DNA from: Mycolicibacterium austroafricanum
GTDB taxonomy: Bacteria > Actinomycetota > Actinomycetes > Mycobacteriales > Mycobacteriaceae
Assembly: GCF_902705885.1 (NCBI RefSeq)
Contig: NZ_CACSIP010000001.1
Span: forward strand, 43,918-107,917
DNA: 64,000 bases
Direction of reading: 5' to 3'
The position numbers and the translations under genes are program-made. Positions 1 through 7,215 of the stretch are shown piece after piece. Positions within the stretch are counted from its first letter, which is position 1. The number at the start of each line of letters is the position of its first letter. The notes beneath the pieces were generated by a model, which saw nothing but the letters and a program-made list of their open reading frames with translations, had not been told where the DNA came from and ran no database searches.

Positions 1-149
1 CGCCTGACGACGCAGGAGTCAGGCAATCAGAGCTCGCCTGACGACGCAGGAGTCAGGCAATCAGAGCTCGCCTGACGACGCAGGAGTCAGGCAATCAGAG
101 CTCGCCTGACGACGCAGGAGTCGGGCAATCAGAGCTCGCCTGACGACGC
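1..149. repeat. 34-bp tandem repeat array (4 full copies plus a 13-bp partial copy)
   Basis: Full units occupy 1-34, 35-68, 69-102 and 103-136, and a truncated copy ends at 149. The array probably extends left of the window. Each unit contains GCCTGAC and GTCAGGC as a 7-bp inverted repeat around a 9-nt loop, and the junctions carry GAGCTC. The fourth copy has one A-to-G change (GTCGGGC), which keeps a G-U pair if transcribed. There are no unique spacers, so this is not a CRISPR array. Function is unknown. Confidence 0.9.
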
Positions 150-190
150 TGTGAAAACGCTGCAAGATCGGCTGGTGTCGGCGAAAATGT

Positions 191-221
191 GTTGACCCCG
201 CGCTGCTCGGCGCGGGTCAAC
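191..221. terminator. GC-rich hairpin upstream of the DUF732 gene
   Basis: GTTGACCCCGCG on the left pairs with CGCGGGTCAAC on the right around a short loop, with one bulged C. It lies between the repeat array and the first gene and has no U-tract, as is common for mycobacterial terminators. It could end transcription entering from the left. The call is by inspection only. Confidence 0.45.
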
Positions 222-288
222 CCATCGGTTCAGCGGTCCGCCGCGCAGACCGGTGCGCGGCTCGCCGCGGTTACCTCTAGGACCGACC

Positions 289-609
289 ATGAAGATCATG
301 TTCGCCTGTGCCGCGGCAGCGGCCTTCAGTGCAGTTGCCCTGGGCGGCGCCGCCGTCGCCGTCGCGGACCCGGAGGGCGACTTCCTGACGGTCGTCGCCG
401 ACGGGGGCATCACCTGGCCCTCGGACAAGACCGCTCAGGTGATCGAGACCGGTTATGCGGTGTGTCAGGACTGGGCCAGTGGGGTCACCTTCGAACAGGA
501 AGTCGCCGACCTGACCAGCGTGACCTCCTGGTCGGACTACCAGGCCGGTTATTTCATCGGGGCGGCCACAGGTGCGTTCTGCCCCGAGTACGAGCACTTG
601 ATCGGCTGA
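289..609 (+). CDS. Secreted DUF732 family protein
   Basis: A 106-residue protein beginning MKIMFACAA, followed by an Ala-rich hydrophobic stretch and a likely signal peptidase site near AVAVADPEG, so the mature domain of about 80 residues is probably exported. The mature part has the DUF732 look: a short helical domain with two cysteines (in AVCQDW and AFCPEY) that could form a disulfide. An upstream in-frame ATG at 253 exists, but the start at 289 gives a clean signal peptide and has AGGA 6 nt upstream. DUF732 proteins are common in mycobacteria and of unknown function. Confidence 0.85.
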   Translation: MKIMFACAAAAAFSAVALGGAAVAVADPEGDFLTVVADGGITWPSDKTAQVIETGYAVCQDWASGVTFEQEVADLTSVTSWSDYQAGYFIGAATGAFCPEYEHLIG

Positions 610-668
610 CCGCGCCGGCACCGTGGGCCGCCGAAAGGCCCGCACTCCCGGCGGCTAGACTTCCTGCC

Positions 669-767
669 GTGGTCCTGTTCTTCGAGATCCTGCTCGTTGC
701 GGCCGTTGTGGTGATCACATGGTTCGCGCTGTACGCGGTCTACCGGCTCGTCACTGACGAGTCGTGA
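669..767 (+). CDS. 32-residue single-pass membrane protein
   Basis: GTG-started small ORF encoding 32 residues. Residues about 2-25 form one uninterrupted hydrophobic segment ([18 protein letters not shown]) followed by a short charged tail ending TDES. A TAGACT box at 656-661 ends exactly 7 nt before the GTG, which is the leaderless promoter geometry seen at many genes here, and this supports real expression. It sits 22 bp upstream of the nitrobindin-like gene, so the two may be cotranscribed. No family is recognised and the function is unknown. It is too short for most gene callers. Confidence 0.55.
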   Translation: MVLFFEILLVAAVVVITWFALYAVYRLVTDES

Positions 768-789
768 CCCTGCGCACGCGAGGAGCAAC

Positions 790-1419
790 ATGACGTCCGG
801 CGACGACGCGGTCGCCGCGGCTGCCGAACGCGCCAGAGAAACTGCCGCACGCAACATTCCGGTGTTCGGCGACCTTCCGCTTCCTGCCGACACAGCCAAC
901 CTGCGCAAGGGTGCGAACCTCAACGATGCGCTGCTGGCGCTGCTGCCGTTGGTGGGTGTCTGGCGGGGTGACGGTGAGGGCCGCGACACCCACGGCGACT
1001 ACCGATTCGGTCAGCAGATCGTGGTGTCCCACGACGGCGGCGACTATCTGAATTGGGAAGCTCGCTCCTGGCGGTTGAACGACGACGGTGTGTACGACCG
1101 GCCCGCACTGCGCGAGACCGGCTTCTGGCGTTTTGTCGACGACCCGAACGACGCCGGCGAGTCGCAGGCGATCGAACTGCTGTTGTCGCACTCCGCGGGC
1201 TACGTCGAACTGTTCTACGGCCGGCCACTCACCCAGTCATCCTGGGAATTGGTCACCGACGCACTTGCCCGCAGCAAGTCCGGCCTGCTCGTGGGCGGGG
1301 CCAAACGGCTGTACGGCATCGTCGAAGGTGGCGACCTCGCCTACGTGGAAGAGCGCGTGGACGCCGACGGTGGACTGGTCCCCCACCTGTCCGCCCGCCT
1401 GACCAGGTTCGTCGGCTGA
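790..1419 (+). CDS. Nitrobindin-like haem-binding beta-barrel protein (Rv0813c type)
   Basis: A 209-residue protein resembling the FABP-like/THAP4-C (DUF1794) family, of which Rv0813c is the M. tuberculosis member as I remember it. It has an N-terminal extension of about 45 residues and then a beta-rich domain starting near [14 protein letters not shown], the characteristic GxWxGxGxG opening of nitrobindins, and ends with a beta strand and LTRFVG. Family members bind ferric haem in a small barrel and can react with NO or peroxynitrite; that role is inferred here. AGGAG lies just upstream of the ATG. The stop overlaps the start of the lipoprotein gene (ATGA-type), implying translational coupling. 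Confidence 0.85.
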   Translation: MTSGDDAVAAAAERARETAARNIPVFGDLPLPADTANLRKGANLNDALLALLPLVGVWRGDGEGRDTHGDYRFGQQIVVSHDGGDYLNWEARSWRLNDDGVYDRPALRETGFWRFVDDPNDAGESQAIELLLSHSAGYVELFYGRPLTQSSWELVTDALARSKSGLLVGGAKRLYGIVEGGDLAYVEERVDADGGLVPHLSARLTRFVG

Positions 1420-1715
1420 TGGGTCGGCTGTCGAAGGTCGCGGCGTTGGTCGCAGCGGGGGTCACAGTGGCGGCCTGCGCTGCGCCGGCAGACCCGCCGA
1501 GCGGTTCGACCCCGGAGCCGACCTCGAACTCGGAGTCGACCTCGACCTCGGTGAAGCCCAGCGTGGGCCACGGATCCCTCGCCTACTGCCTGAGCCAGCA
1601 CGGGATGCCGGCACCACCCGGCCCGACAGCCGACGCGCCCCCGGGCGTGGACCCCGCGGCCTGGGAGCAGGCCATGGCCGAATGTTCGTCGCTGGCACCG
1701 GGTCCGGCAGGCTGA
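1419..1715 (+). CDS. Small lipoprotein
   Basis: A 98-residue protein with a type II signal peptide: MGRLSK, a hydrophobic core, and lipobox VAAC with the lipidated cysteine at residue 20. A Ser/Thr/Pro-rich linker follows (about residues 24-47), then a short C-terminal domain with two cysteines (AYCLSQHGMP and MAECSSL). This layout is common in mycobacterial small lipoproteins. The ATG overlaps the stop of the nitrobindin-like gene (TGATG). It probably sits on the outer face of the cytoplasmic membrane. Function unknown. Confidence 0.8.
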   Translation: MGRLSKVAALVAAGVTVAACAAPADPPSGSTPEPTSNSESTSTSVKPSVGHGSLAYCLSQHGMPAPPGPTADAPPGVDPAAWEQAMAECSSLAPGPAG

Positions 1716-1759
1716 CCACCCGACAACGCTCGTCGAGCCGCCACCCCCCGGACATGGAG

Positions 1760-1812
1760 CGGCCCCCGAGCCGTTGTTCCTGGTCGGACAAGACCGAGGG
1801 GCTCGGGGGCCG
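1760..1812. terminator. 13-bp perfect inverted repeat between convergent genes
   Basis: CGGCCCCCGAGCC (1760-1772) pairs perfectly with GGCTCGGGGGCCG (1800-1812), with a 27-nt loop that itself contains a small GGTC/GACC stem. It lies after the lipoprotein gene and before the 3' end of the opposite-strand aminotransferase, so it probably acts as a bidirectional terminator. No other feature is seen in the 265-bp gap. Confidence 0.55.
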
Positions 1813-1980
1813 GGTGACTGCGGGGATTTCGCCAGCGCGCACAGGTGCGTCAACGGCCTCCCGGCGCTGCTAGCTCGCAGCCACCTCACATGTCCATAAG
1901 TCACTCAATTTCTCGGACCACCTCCTTCCCTGTGTACAGGCGAAGGTACTCGCGATGCGGCAGCGCGACAAGGGAATTAA

Positions 1981-2859
1981 TCACGCGCGATCGGACAGGA
2001 TCGCGGCGTCGACCAACGCCGAGATGTCGTCGGCCAGCGGCGTCGGCGCCAAAAGGGCGCCGTCGAGCGTGTGCACCCGCGCCGCCAACGTGATGCTCGA
2101 CACCAGCCAGACTCCCTGCGCAGCAACCAGATCGGCCGATGTCAGCGCCTGGTAGTCACAGTCATAGCCGCTGCCGCGCGCGACCTCGAACAGCGCCTGC
2201 TGGGTCGTGCCCCGGAGGATCGGATACCACGGCGGCGGGGTCAACAGGCAGGTGCGGCCGTCCGAACCCGAGGTGGCGATGACGACGGTGGAGCGCGGCC
2301 CCTCCAGAATGAGGCCGTCGGTGCTGACGAAGACTACGTCGCCGGCGCCGTGACGCGCGGCGTGCCGCAGCGCGGCCATGTTCACCGCGTAGGACAGCGT
2401 CTTGGCGCCCGCGAGCAGCCAGGGCATCTCGTCGATCCCATGGGCGGACATTCCCCGCTGCAAGGTCAGGGCCGCCAACCCGGCACGCCGGACCTCTGAC
2501 ACCCGCGCAGGCACTGGGCCCACCGTCACGTAGGTGGTGCCCGCTGTGTCGGCGCCACCTTCCCGACCTCGGCTGTACACCAACCTCAGCACACCTTCAC
2601 CGCCGCCGTCGGCGAGCCAGGTCTGCACTGCGACCTCGACCGCCGATCGCCACCGCGGCAGGTCGGGGGGCGCCAGGTCGAGCAGGTGTGCGGAGTGGGC
2701 CAGCCTGCCCAGGTGGGCTTCGAGCAGGCAGGGCCTACCGTCGCGGACCAGCAGGGTCTCGAAGATCCCGTCGCCACGCACGGCAGCCAGATCGTCTGCG
2801 TGCAGAAGCGGCGCCTGCGGATCGTGAAGTTTCCCATCCAGAGTGACCACCACCGCCAT
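1981..2859 (-). CDS. PLP-dependent class IV aminotransferase, aminodeoxychorismate lyase-like (Rv0812 type)
   Basis: A 292-residue protein of fold-type IV PLP enzymes. GDGIFETLLVRDG near the N-terminus is typical of the PabC/branched-chain aminotransferase family, and K in LLAGAKTLSYAVNM is the expected PLP-binding lysine. In mycobacteria this position is occupied by Rv0812, annotated as an aminotransferase or 4-amino-4-deoxychorismate lyase (folate p-aminobenzoate branch). D-amino-acid aminotransferase activity cannot be excluded from sequence. The start is the ATG at 2859, with a TACGCT box 8 nt upstream. It diverges from the YgfZ-like gene 51 bp away, which also belongs to a folate-dependent family. 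Confidence 0.8.
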   Translation of the reverse strand: MAVVVTLDGKLHDPQAPLLHADDLAAVRGDGIFETLLVRDGRPCLLEAHLGRLAHSAHLLDLAPPDLPRWRSAVEVAVQTWLADGGGEGVLRLVYSRGREGGADTAGTTYVTVGPVPARVSEVRRAGLAALTLQRGMSAHGIDEMPWLLAGAKTLSYAVNMAALRHAARHGAGDVVFVSTDGLILEGPRSTVVIATSGSDGRTCLLTPPPWYPILRGTTQQALFEVARGSGYDCDYQALTSADLVAAQGVWLVSSITLAARVHTLDGALLAPTPLADDISALVDAAILSDRA

Positions 2860-2910
2860 GGGCCGAAAGCGTAGCCGGGTCGGCCTGCCGGCTGACCGTA
2901 GAGTTGAGCT

Positions 2911-3996
2911 ATGTCTTCGACCACTTCCGGGGTGCCGGCTCCCACCACCGGACCCGACGCAGGCGCCACCTGGCACTACGGCGACCCGTTGGGCGAACAG
3001 CGGGCGGCGGCGCAGGGCGCGGTCCTGATCGAGCGCTCCCACCGCGCCGTGCTGGCGCTCACCGGCGCCGAACGCAAGTCCTGGCTGCACAACCTCACCA
3101 CCCAGCACGTCAGTGATCTTCCCGACGGTGTCGTCACCCAGAATCTGAGCCTCGACGGGCAGGGGCGTGTGGAAGATCACTGGTTGCAGACCGAGCTCGA
3201 AGGTGTCACATTCCTGGACACCGAACCCTGGCGCGGGGAACCGCTGCTGGCCTACCTACGCCGGATGGTGTTCTGGTCCGACGTCACCGTGGAGCCCGCC
3301 GACCTGGCGGTGCTGTCCCTGCTCGGGCCTCGGTTGGCCGACACGCCGGTTCTCGAGACCCTGGGTCTACCCGAACTGCCCGCGGAGGGGACGGCGACGG
3401 CCCTGGCAGAGGGCGGTTTCATCCGCCGCCTGTGGGGGCCGGCGATCGAGGTCGACGTGGTGGTGCCTCGGTCCCAGGTCGCCGGGTGGCGTGACCGTCT
3501 GGTGGCGGCCGGAGTCCGGCCCGCAGGGGTATGGACCTACGAAGCCCACCGGGTGGCCGCGCGCCGTCCCCGCCTCGGTGTGGACACCGACGAACGCACG
3601 ATTCCCCACGAGGTCGGCTGGATCGGTCCCGCCGTACACCTGGACAAGGGGTGCTATCGCGGCCAGGAAACCGTCGCGCGAGTCCATAACCTGGGAAAAC
3701 CGCCCCGGATGCTGGTGTCGCTGCACCTCGACGGAGACGGCGACCGACCCGCACCAGGCGACCCGCTGCAGGCCGGCGGCCGCACGGTGGGCCGGTTGGG
3801 CACTGTCGTCGACCACGTCGACGACGGGGTGATCGCGCTCGCCCTGGTCAAGCGCGGCCTGCCTGCGGACACGGCACTCACCACCGGGGGTGATGTCGCG
3901 ACAGCGGCTGCCATCGACCCCGATTCGATGCCGTCCACGGACGGGGTCGGCGCGGGCCGGTTGGCGGTCGAGCGGCTGCGCGGGGGCGCCCGTTGA
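2911..3996 (+). CDS. ygfZ: Folate-binding YgfZ-type Fe-S cluster protein
   Basis: A 361-residue protein related to glycine cleavage T-protein. The YgfZ signature KGCYRGQE is present at about residues 244-251, with its conserved cysteine. YgfZ proteins use tetrahydrofolate and help maintain or repair some Fe-S enzymes, in the cytoplasm. It corresponds to Rv0811c by neighbourhood. A TAGAGT box ends 6 nt before the ATG, indicating a leaderless transcript and fixing the start. The divergent neighbour is a putative aminodeoxychorismate lyase. Confidence 0.88.
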   Translation: MSSTTSGVPAPTTGPDAGATWHYGDPLGEQRAAAQGAVLIERSHRAVLALTGAERKSWLHNLTTQHVSDLPDGVVTQNLSLDGQGRVEDHWLQTELEGVTFLDTEPWRGEPLLAYLRRMVFWSDVTVEPADLAVLSLLGPRLADTPVLETLGLPELPAEGTATALAEGGFIRRLWGPAIEVDVVVPRSQVAGWRDRLVAAGVRPAGVWTYEAHRVAARRPRLGVDTDERTIPHEVGWIGPAVHLDKGCYRGQETVARVHNLGKPPRMLVSLHLDGDGDRPAPGDPLQAGGRTVGRLGTVVDHVDDGVIALALVKRGLPADTALTTGGDVATAAAIDPDSMPSTDGVGAGRLAVERLRGGAR

Positions 3997-4114
3997 CGAC
4001 GTGCGGCCAGGGTCTGCCAGCGCCCCGGCGACGGGCACGGTAAAGTGTTGGCAGGACAATAAACACACTCAGATCGGAGCCGCCTGTTGATTGGGCCGCT
4101 CCGTAATTGCGCGA

Positions 4115-4126
4115 GGGGGTTCCCCC
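4115..4126 (+). promoter_or_regulatory. G5-TT-C5 inverted repeat covering the ribosome binding site of the DUF3073 gene
   Basis: GGGGGTTCCCCC ends directly before the ATG at 4127. The G-run is also the only Shine-Dalgarno-like sequence, so a tight hairpin could mask ribosome access. The minimal loop makes the folded form uncertain. Confidence 0.35.
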
Positions 4127-4312
4127 ATGGGCCGCGGCCGGGCAAAGGCAAAGCAGACCAAGGTTGCACGTGATCTCAAATACAGTTCACCGCAGACCGA
4201 CTTCGAGCGGCTACAGCGCGAGCTGTCGGGTTCGCCGGACGACGATCGCCTCAACGGCAGCGACGTACCGGCAGACGACGGCTGGGTAGACGAGGACGAC
4301 TGGCGGCGCTAG
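4127..4312 (+). CDS. DUF3073 protein (Rv0810c type)
   Basis: A 61-residue protein starting MGRGRAKAKQ, the hallmark N-terminus of the actinobacterial DUF3073 family. A basic N-terminal third is followed by an acidic C-terminus (DDGWVDEDDWRR). An in-frame ATG at 4091 would add 12 residues absent from the family pattern, so 4127 is preferred. The gene faces the 3' end of purM, a pairing conserved in mycobacteria as I remember it. Function unknown; the basic/acidic split suggests nucleic-acid or protein contacts. Confidence 0.88.
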   Translation: MGRGRAKAKQTKVARDLKYSSPQTDFERLQRELSGSPDDDRLNGSDVPADDGWVDEDDWRR

Positions 4313-4324
4313 GCCGCCCCCTTC

Positions 4325-5398
4325 TCAGAACCTGGGGTGCTGGCCCACGAGCACAGCTCGTGCGGCGTCCTTGCTCCCCTTTTCGATGGTTCCCAGGGTC
4401 CAGCAGTTCAGGTGGCGGGCAGTGAGCACAGCCAGCGCGCGGTCGGTGTCCTCCGGCGCGACGACGGCGACCATTCCGACGCCCATGTTGAACGTCTTCT
4501 CCATCTCCACCCGGTCGATGCGACCGCGCTGGGCGATCATGCCGAACACCGGTGCGGGCGTCCATGTGCCCCGGTCGAGCTCGGCCACCAGACCGTGCGG
4601 GATGACCCGCTCCAGGTTTCCGGCCAGCCCGCCACCGGTGACGTGGCAGAAGGTCCGCACCTGGGTCTCGGCCGCCAGCGCGAGGCAGTCCTTGGTGTAG
4701 ATGCGCGTCGGCTCCAGCAGTTCCTCACCCAGGGTGCGCCCGAACTCCTCCACATGCCCCGCGAGGTTCATGTGGTCGATCTCGAGAAGCACGTGGCGGG
4801 CCAACGAGTAGCCGTTGGAGTGCAGCCCGGTCGACGCCATGGCGATGATGACGTCGCCGGGCCTGACCCGGTCGGGGCCCAGGACGTCGTCGGCTTCGAC
4901 GACACCCACGCCGGTGGCGGAGATGTCGTAGTGGTCGGGGGCCATCAACCCGGGATGCTCTGCTGTCTCGCCACCGAGCAGCGCGCACCCGGCGAGAACG
5001 CATCCGTCGGCGATGCCGGAGACGAGCTCGGCGACCCGTTCGGGGACCGTGCGCCCGACCGCGATGTAGTCCTGCAGAAACAGCGGCTCGGCACCGCAGA
5101 CCACGAGGTCGTCGACCACCATCGCGACCAGGTCGATGCCGACCGTGTCGTGCTTGTCCATGGCCTGGGCGACGGCGAGCTTGGTACCCACCCCGTCGGT
5201 CGACGACGCCAGTAGCGGCTCGCGGTAGTCACCACGCAGCGCGAAGAGCCCGGCGAACCCGCCCAGCCCACCGCGCACCTCGGGCCTTGTGGCCTTCTTG
5301 GCTAGCGGCTTGAAGAGTTCGACGGCGCGGTCACCTGCTTCGATGTCCACCCCTGCCGACGCATAGGAAATGCCGTGTTGTTCGGCGCGCTCGGTCAT
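4325..5398 (-). CDS. purM: Phosphoribosylformylglycinamidine cyclo-ligase (AIR synthetase)
   Basis: PurM converts FGAM and ATP to aminoimidazole ribonucleotide, step five of purine synthesis. The 357-residue product has the family's landmarks: TDGVGTKL in the ATP/substrate region, GIDLVAMVVDDL, GCALLGGETAEHPG, GLHSNGYSL and FCHVTGGGLAGN. A TTG at 5407 would extend it by three residues, but that codon lies inside the likely -10 box (TAGCCT, 5407-5412), so the ATG at 5398, which begins 8 nt after the box, is preferred. purF lies upstream on the same strand but is separated by two unrelated genes. Confidence 0.96.
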   Translation of the reverse strand: MTERAEQHGISYASAGVDIEAGDRAVELFKPLAKKATRPEVRGGLGGFAGLFALRGDYREPLLASSTDGVGTKLAVAQAMDKHDTVGIDLVAMVVDDLVVCGAEPLFLQDYIAVGRTVPERVAELVSGIADGCVLAGCALLGGETAEHPGLMAPDHYDISATGVGVVEADDVLGPDRVRPGDVIIAMASTGLHSNGYSLARHVLLEIDHMNLAGHVEEFGRTLGEELLEPTRIYTKDCLALAAETQVRTFCHVTGGGLAGNLERVIPHGLVAELDRGTWTPAPVFGMIAQRGRIDRVEMEKTFNMGVGMVAVVAPEDTDRALAVLTARHLNCWTLGTIEKGSKDAARAVLVGQHPRF

Positions 5399-5455
5399 CG
5401 AGAGCAAGGCTACCCCGCGTTTTGGTGGCGAACCGCTGCCGGTATGGGCCGGCCC

Positions 5456-6073
5456 TCAGCCGACGTTGCGAGCCAGCCACCCATTGAGCGGTTTGGCCGC
5501 GCGAAAGGTCGTCACCACACGATCCTTGGCCTTTCTGGTGCCGAGCCAGGCACCGACCGGCCAGGTTCTCATCATCGCGATGCCCTTGTGACGGAGCAGT
5601 TCGATCCGCTCATGGTCCTTCGGGTATCCCCGCGGAGCGGTCTTGAGGACCTCGTGGGCCATGGTCTGGTAGCCGTTGCGGTGCAGCTCGGCGACGATCG
5701 CGGCCAGTTCCTCACCCTCGGCGTCGGCGTCGACCGCGGCGCGGTAGCGCTGCAGCGATGCGGAGTCCGGCATGTAGAGGCCGCTTCCCGCCGACAGCCC
5801 GTCGGCGGAGAACGACACGTACCCGTCCCCGATCGTCGCCGCGCAGCTGGTCTTGTACGGCGTCTTGTCCGCGCTGAATCGAACGTCGCGGTAGGGCCGG
5901 AACAATCTGCCTTCGCCGAACTCGTCGGCCAGCTCAGCCACCAGTTCCTCCATCGGTGCCCGCACGTGGGTGTCGTAGACCGATCGATGCTCCTGCCAGT
6001 ACACCTTCGAGTTGTCGGCCTCGAGACCTTCGTAGAACTCGACGGCCTCGATCGGCCATCCTTGAAACGCCAC
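5456..6073 (-). CDS. DUF2461 domain protein
   Basis: A 205-residue protein of the DUF2461/TIGR02453 family. Conserved landmarks are FYEGLEADNSKVYWQEH near the N-terminus, VRFSADKTPYKT in the middle and the RGYPKDHERIELLRHKG region towards the end. It starts with GTG. No catalytic function is established for the family. It lies between purM and purF, transcribed in the same direction as both. Confidence 0.85.
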   Translation of the reverse strand: MAFQGWPIEAVEFYEGLEADNSKVYWQEHRSVYDTHVRAPMEELVAELADEFGEGRLFRPYRDVRFSADKTPYKTSCAATIGDGYVSFSADGLSAGSGLYMPDSASLQRYRAAVDADAEGEELAAIVAELHRNGYQTMAHEVLKTAPRGYPKDHERIELLRHKGIAMMRTWPVGAWLGTRKAKDRVVTTFRAAKPLNGWLARNVG

Positions 6074-6200
6074 GACCTCATTGTGGAGGTGATCGGCGGG
6101 CGCCGGAGCCGAACAAGCTGCCCGTAACGGTTAGCAAATCTGCTCAGCGGGCACTCCACGTCGGCACCGGCAACGAAAACTCTTCGAGAGCGTTTCGCGG

Positions 6201-7193
6201 GTGACGACGAACGGAGCGGTAGTGGCAGCGCAGATCAGGTGCTTGGTGACCGGGGCGACCGGTTACATCGGAGGTCAGTTGGCGCCCGCGCTGATCGGGC
6301 GCGGCCACCAGGTGCGCGCGATGGCCCGCACCCCGGACAAGCTCGCCGACGCCCCGTGGCGGGACCGCGCCGAGGTGGTCCGAGGCGACCTGTCCGATCC
6401 GGACTCGCTGGTCGCGGCGTTCCAGGACATCGACGTCGTGTACTACCTGGTGCACTCGATGGGCACCTCCAAGGACTTCGTCGCCGAGGAGAAGCGCGCC
6501 GCGCAGCACGTGGTGAGCGCCGCCAAGGCCGCCGGCGTCAAACGCATCGTCTACCTCAGCGGTCTGCATCCCGAGGGTGAGCTGTCGCCGCATCTGGCGT
6601 CGCGCGCGGCCGTCGGTGACATCCTCATCGGGTCGGGCATCGAGACACTGGTGCTGCAGGCCGGCATCGTGGTGGGCTCCGGTTCGGCGTCCTTCGAGAT
6701 GATCCGCCATCTGACCGACCGGCTGCCGGTCATGACCACCCCGAAGTGGGTTCACAACAAGATCCAGCCCATCGCGATCGACGACATCCTGTACTACCTG
6801 GTCGAGGCCGCGACCGCACCGGTACCGCGATCACGGACCTGGGACGTGGGCGGACCCGATGTTCTGGAATACGGCGAGGCCATGCAGGTCTACGCCGATG
6901 TCGCCGGGTTGAGCAGGCGCCTCATCGTGGCCATCCCGTTCCTGACCCCCGCGATCGCAAGCTGGTGGGTCGGTCTGGTGACGCCCATTCCGCTGGGGCT
7001 TGCCCGGCCGCTGGTCGCGTCGCTGGAATGCGACGCGATAGCCCTCGAACACGACATCGACACCGTCATTCCGCCGCCGGCCACCGGCTTGACCGGCTAC
7101 CGCGACTCGGTGTCCCTGGCGCTGCAGAGTGAGCACCACCCCAAGGCCGGTCGCCGCATGTTGATGCGTTGGAGCCCCACGACGGCACAGTGA
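6201..7193 (+). CDS. NAD(P)-binding atypical SDR (NmrA-like) protein
   Basis: A 330-residue protein with an N-terminal Rossmann motif TGATGYIGGQL (about residues 17-27), DVVYYLVHSMG at the end of strand 4 and RIVYLSGLHPEGE. This resembles atypical SDRs of the NmrA/epimerase group that bind NADP and often act on hydrophobic or quinone substrates, or sense redox state. No Tyr-x-x-x-Lys pair of classical SDRs is evident. It starts with GTG; a second GTG at 6222 is possible. It is on the opposite strand to purF and purM and separates them. Confidence 0.8.
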   Translation: MTTNGAVVAAQIRCLVTGATGYIGGQLAPALIGRGHQVRAMARTPDKLADAPWRDRAEVVRGDLSDPDSLVAAFQDIDVVYYLVHSMGTSKDFVAEEKRAAQHVVSAAKAAGVKRIVYLSGLHPEGELSPHLASRAAVGDILIGSGIETLVLQAGIVVGSGSASFEMIRHLTDRLPVMTTPKWVHNKIQPIAIDDILYYLVEAATAPVPRSRTWDVGGPDVLEYGEAMQVYADVAGLSRRLIVAIPFLTPAIASWWVGLVTPIPLGLARPLVASLECDAIALEHDIDTVIPPPATGLTGYRDSVSLALQSEHHPKAGRRMLMRWSPTTAQ

Positions 7194-7215
7194 CGTCCCT
7201 GTCGGGCCGGAGCCG

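Noticed and set aside
1..149. CRISPR array
   Set aside because: Units are contiguous with no unique spacers, and no cas genes are visible.
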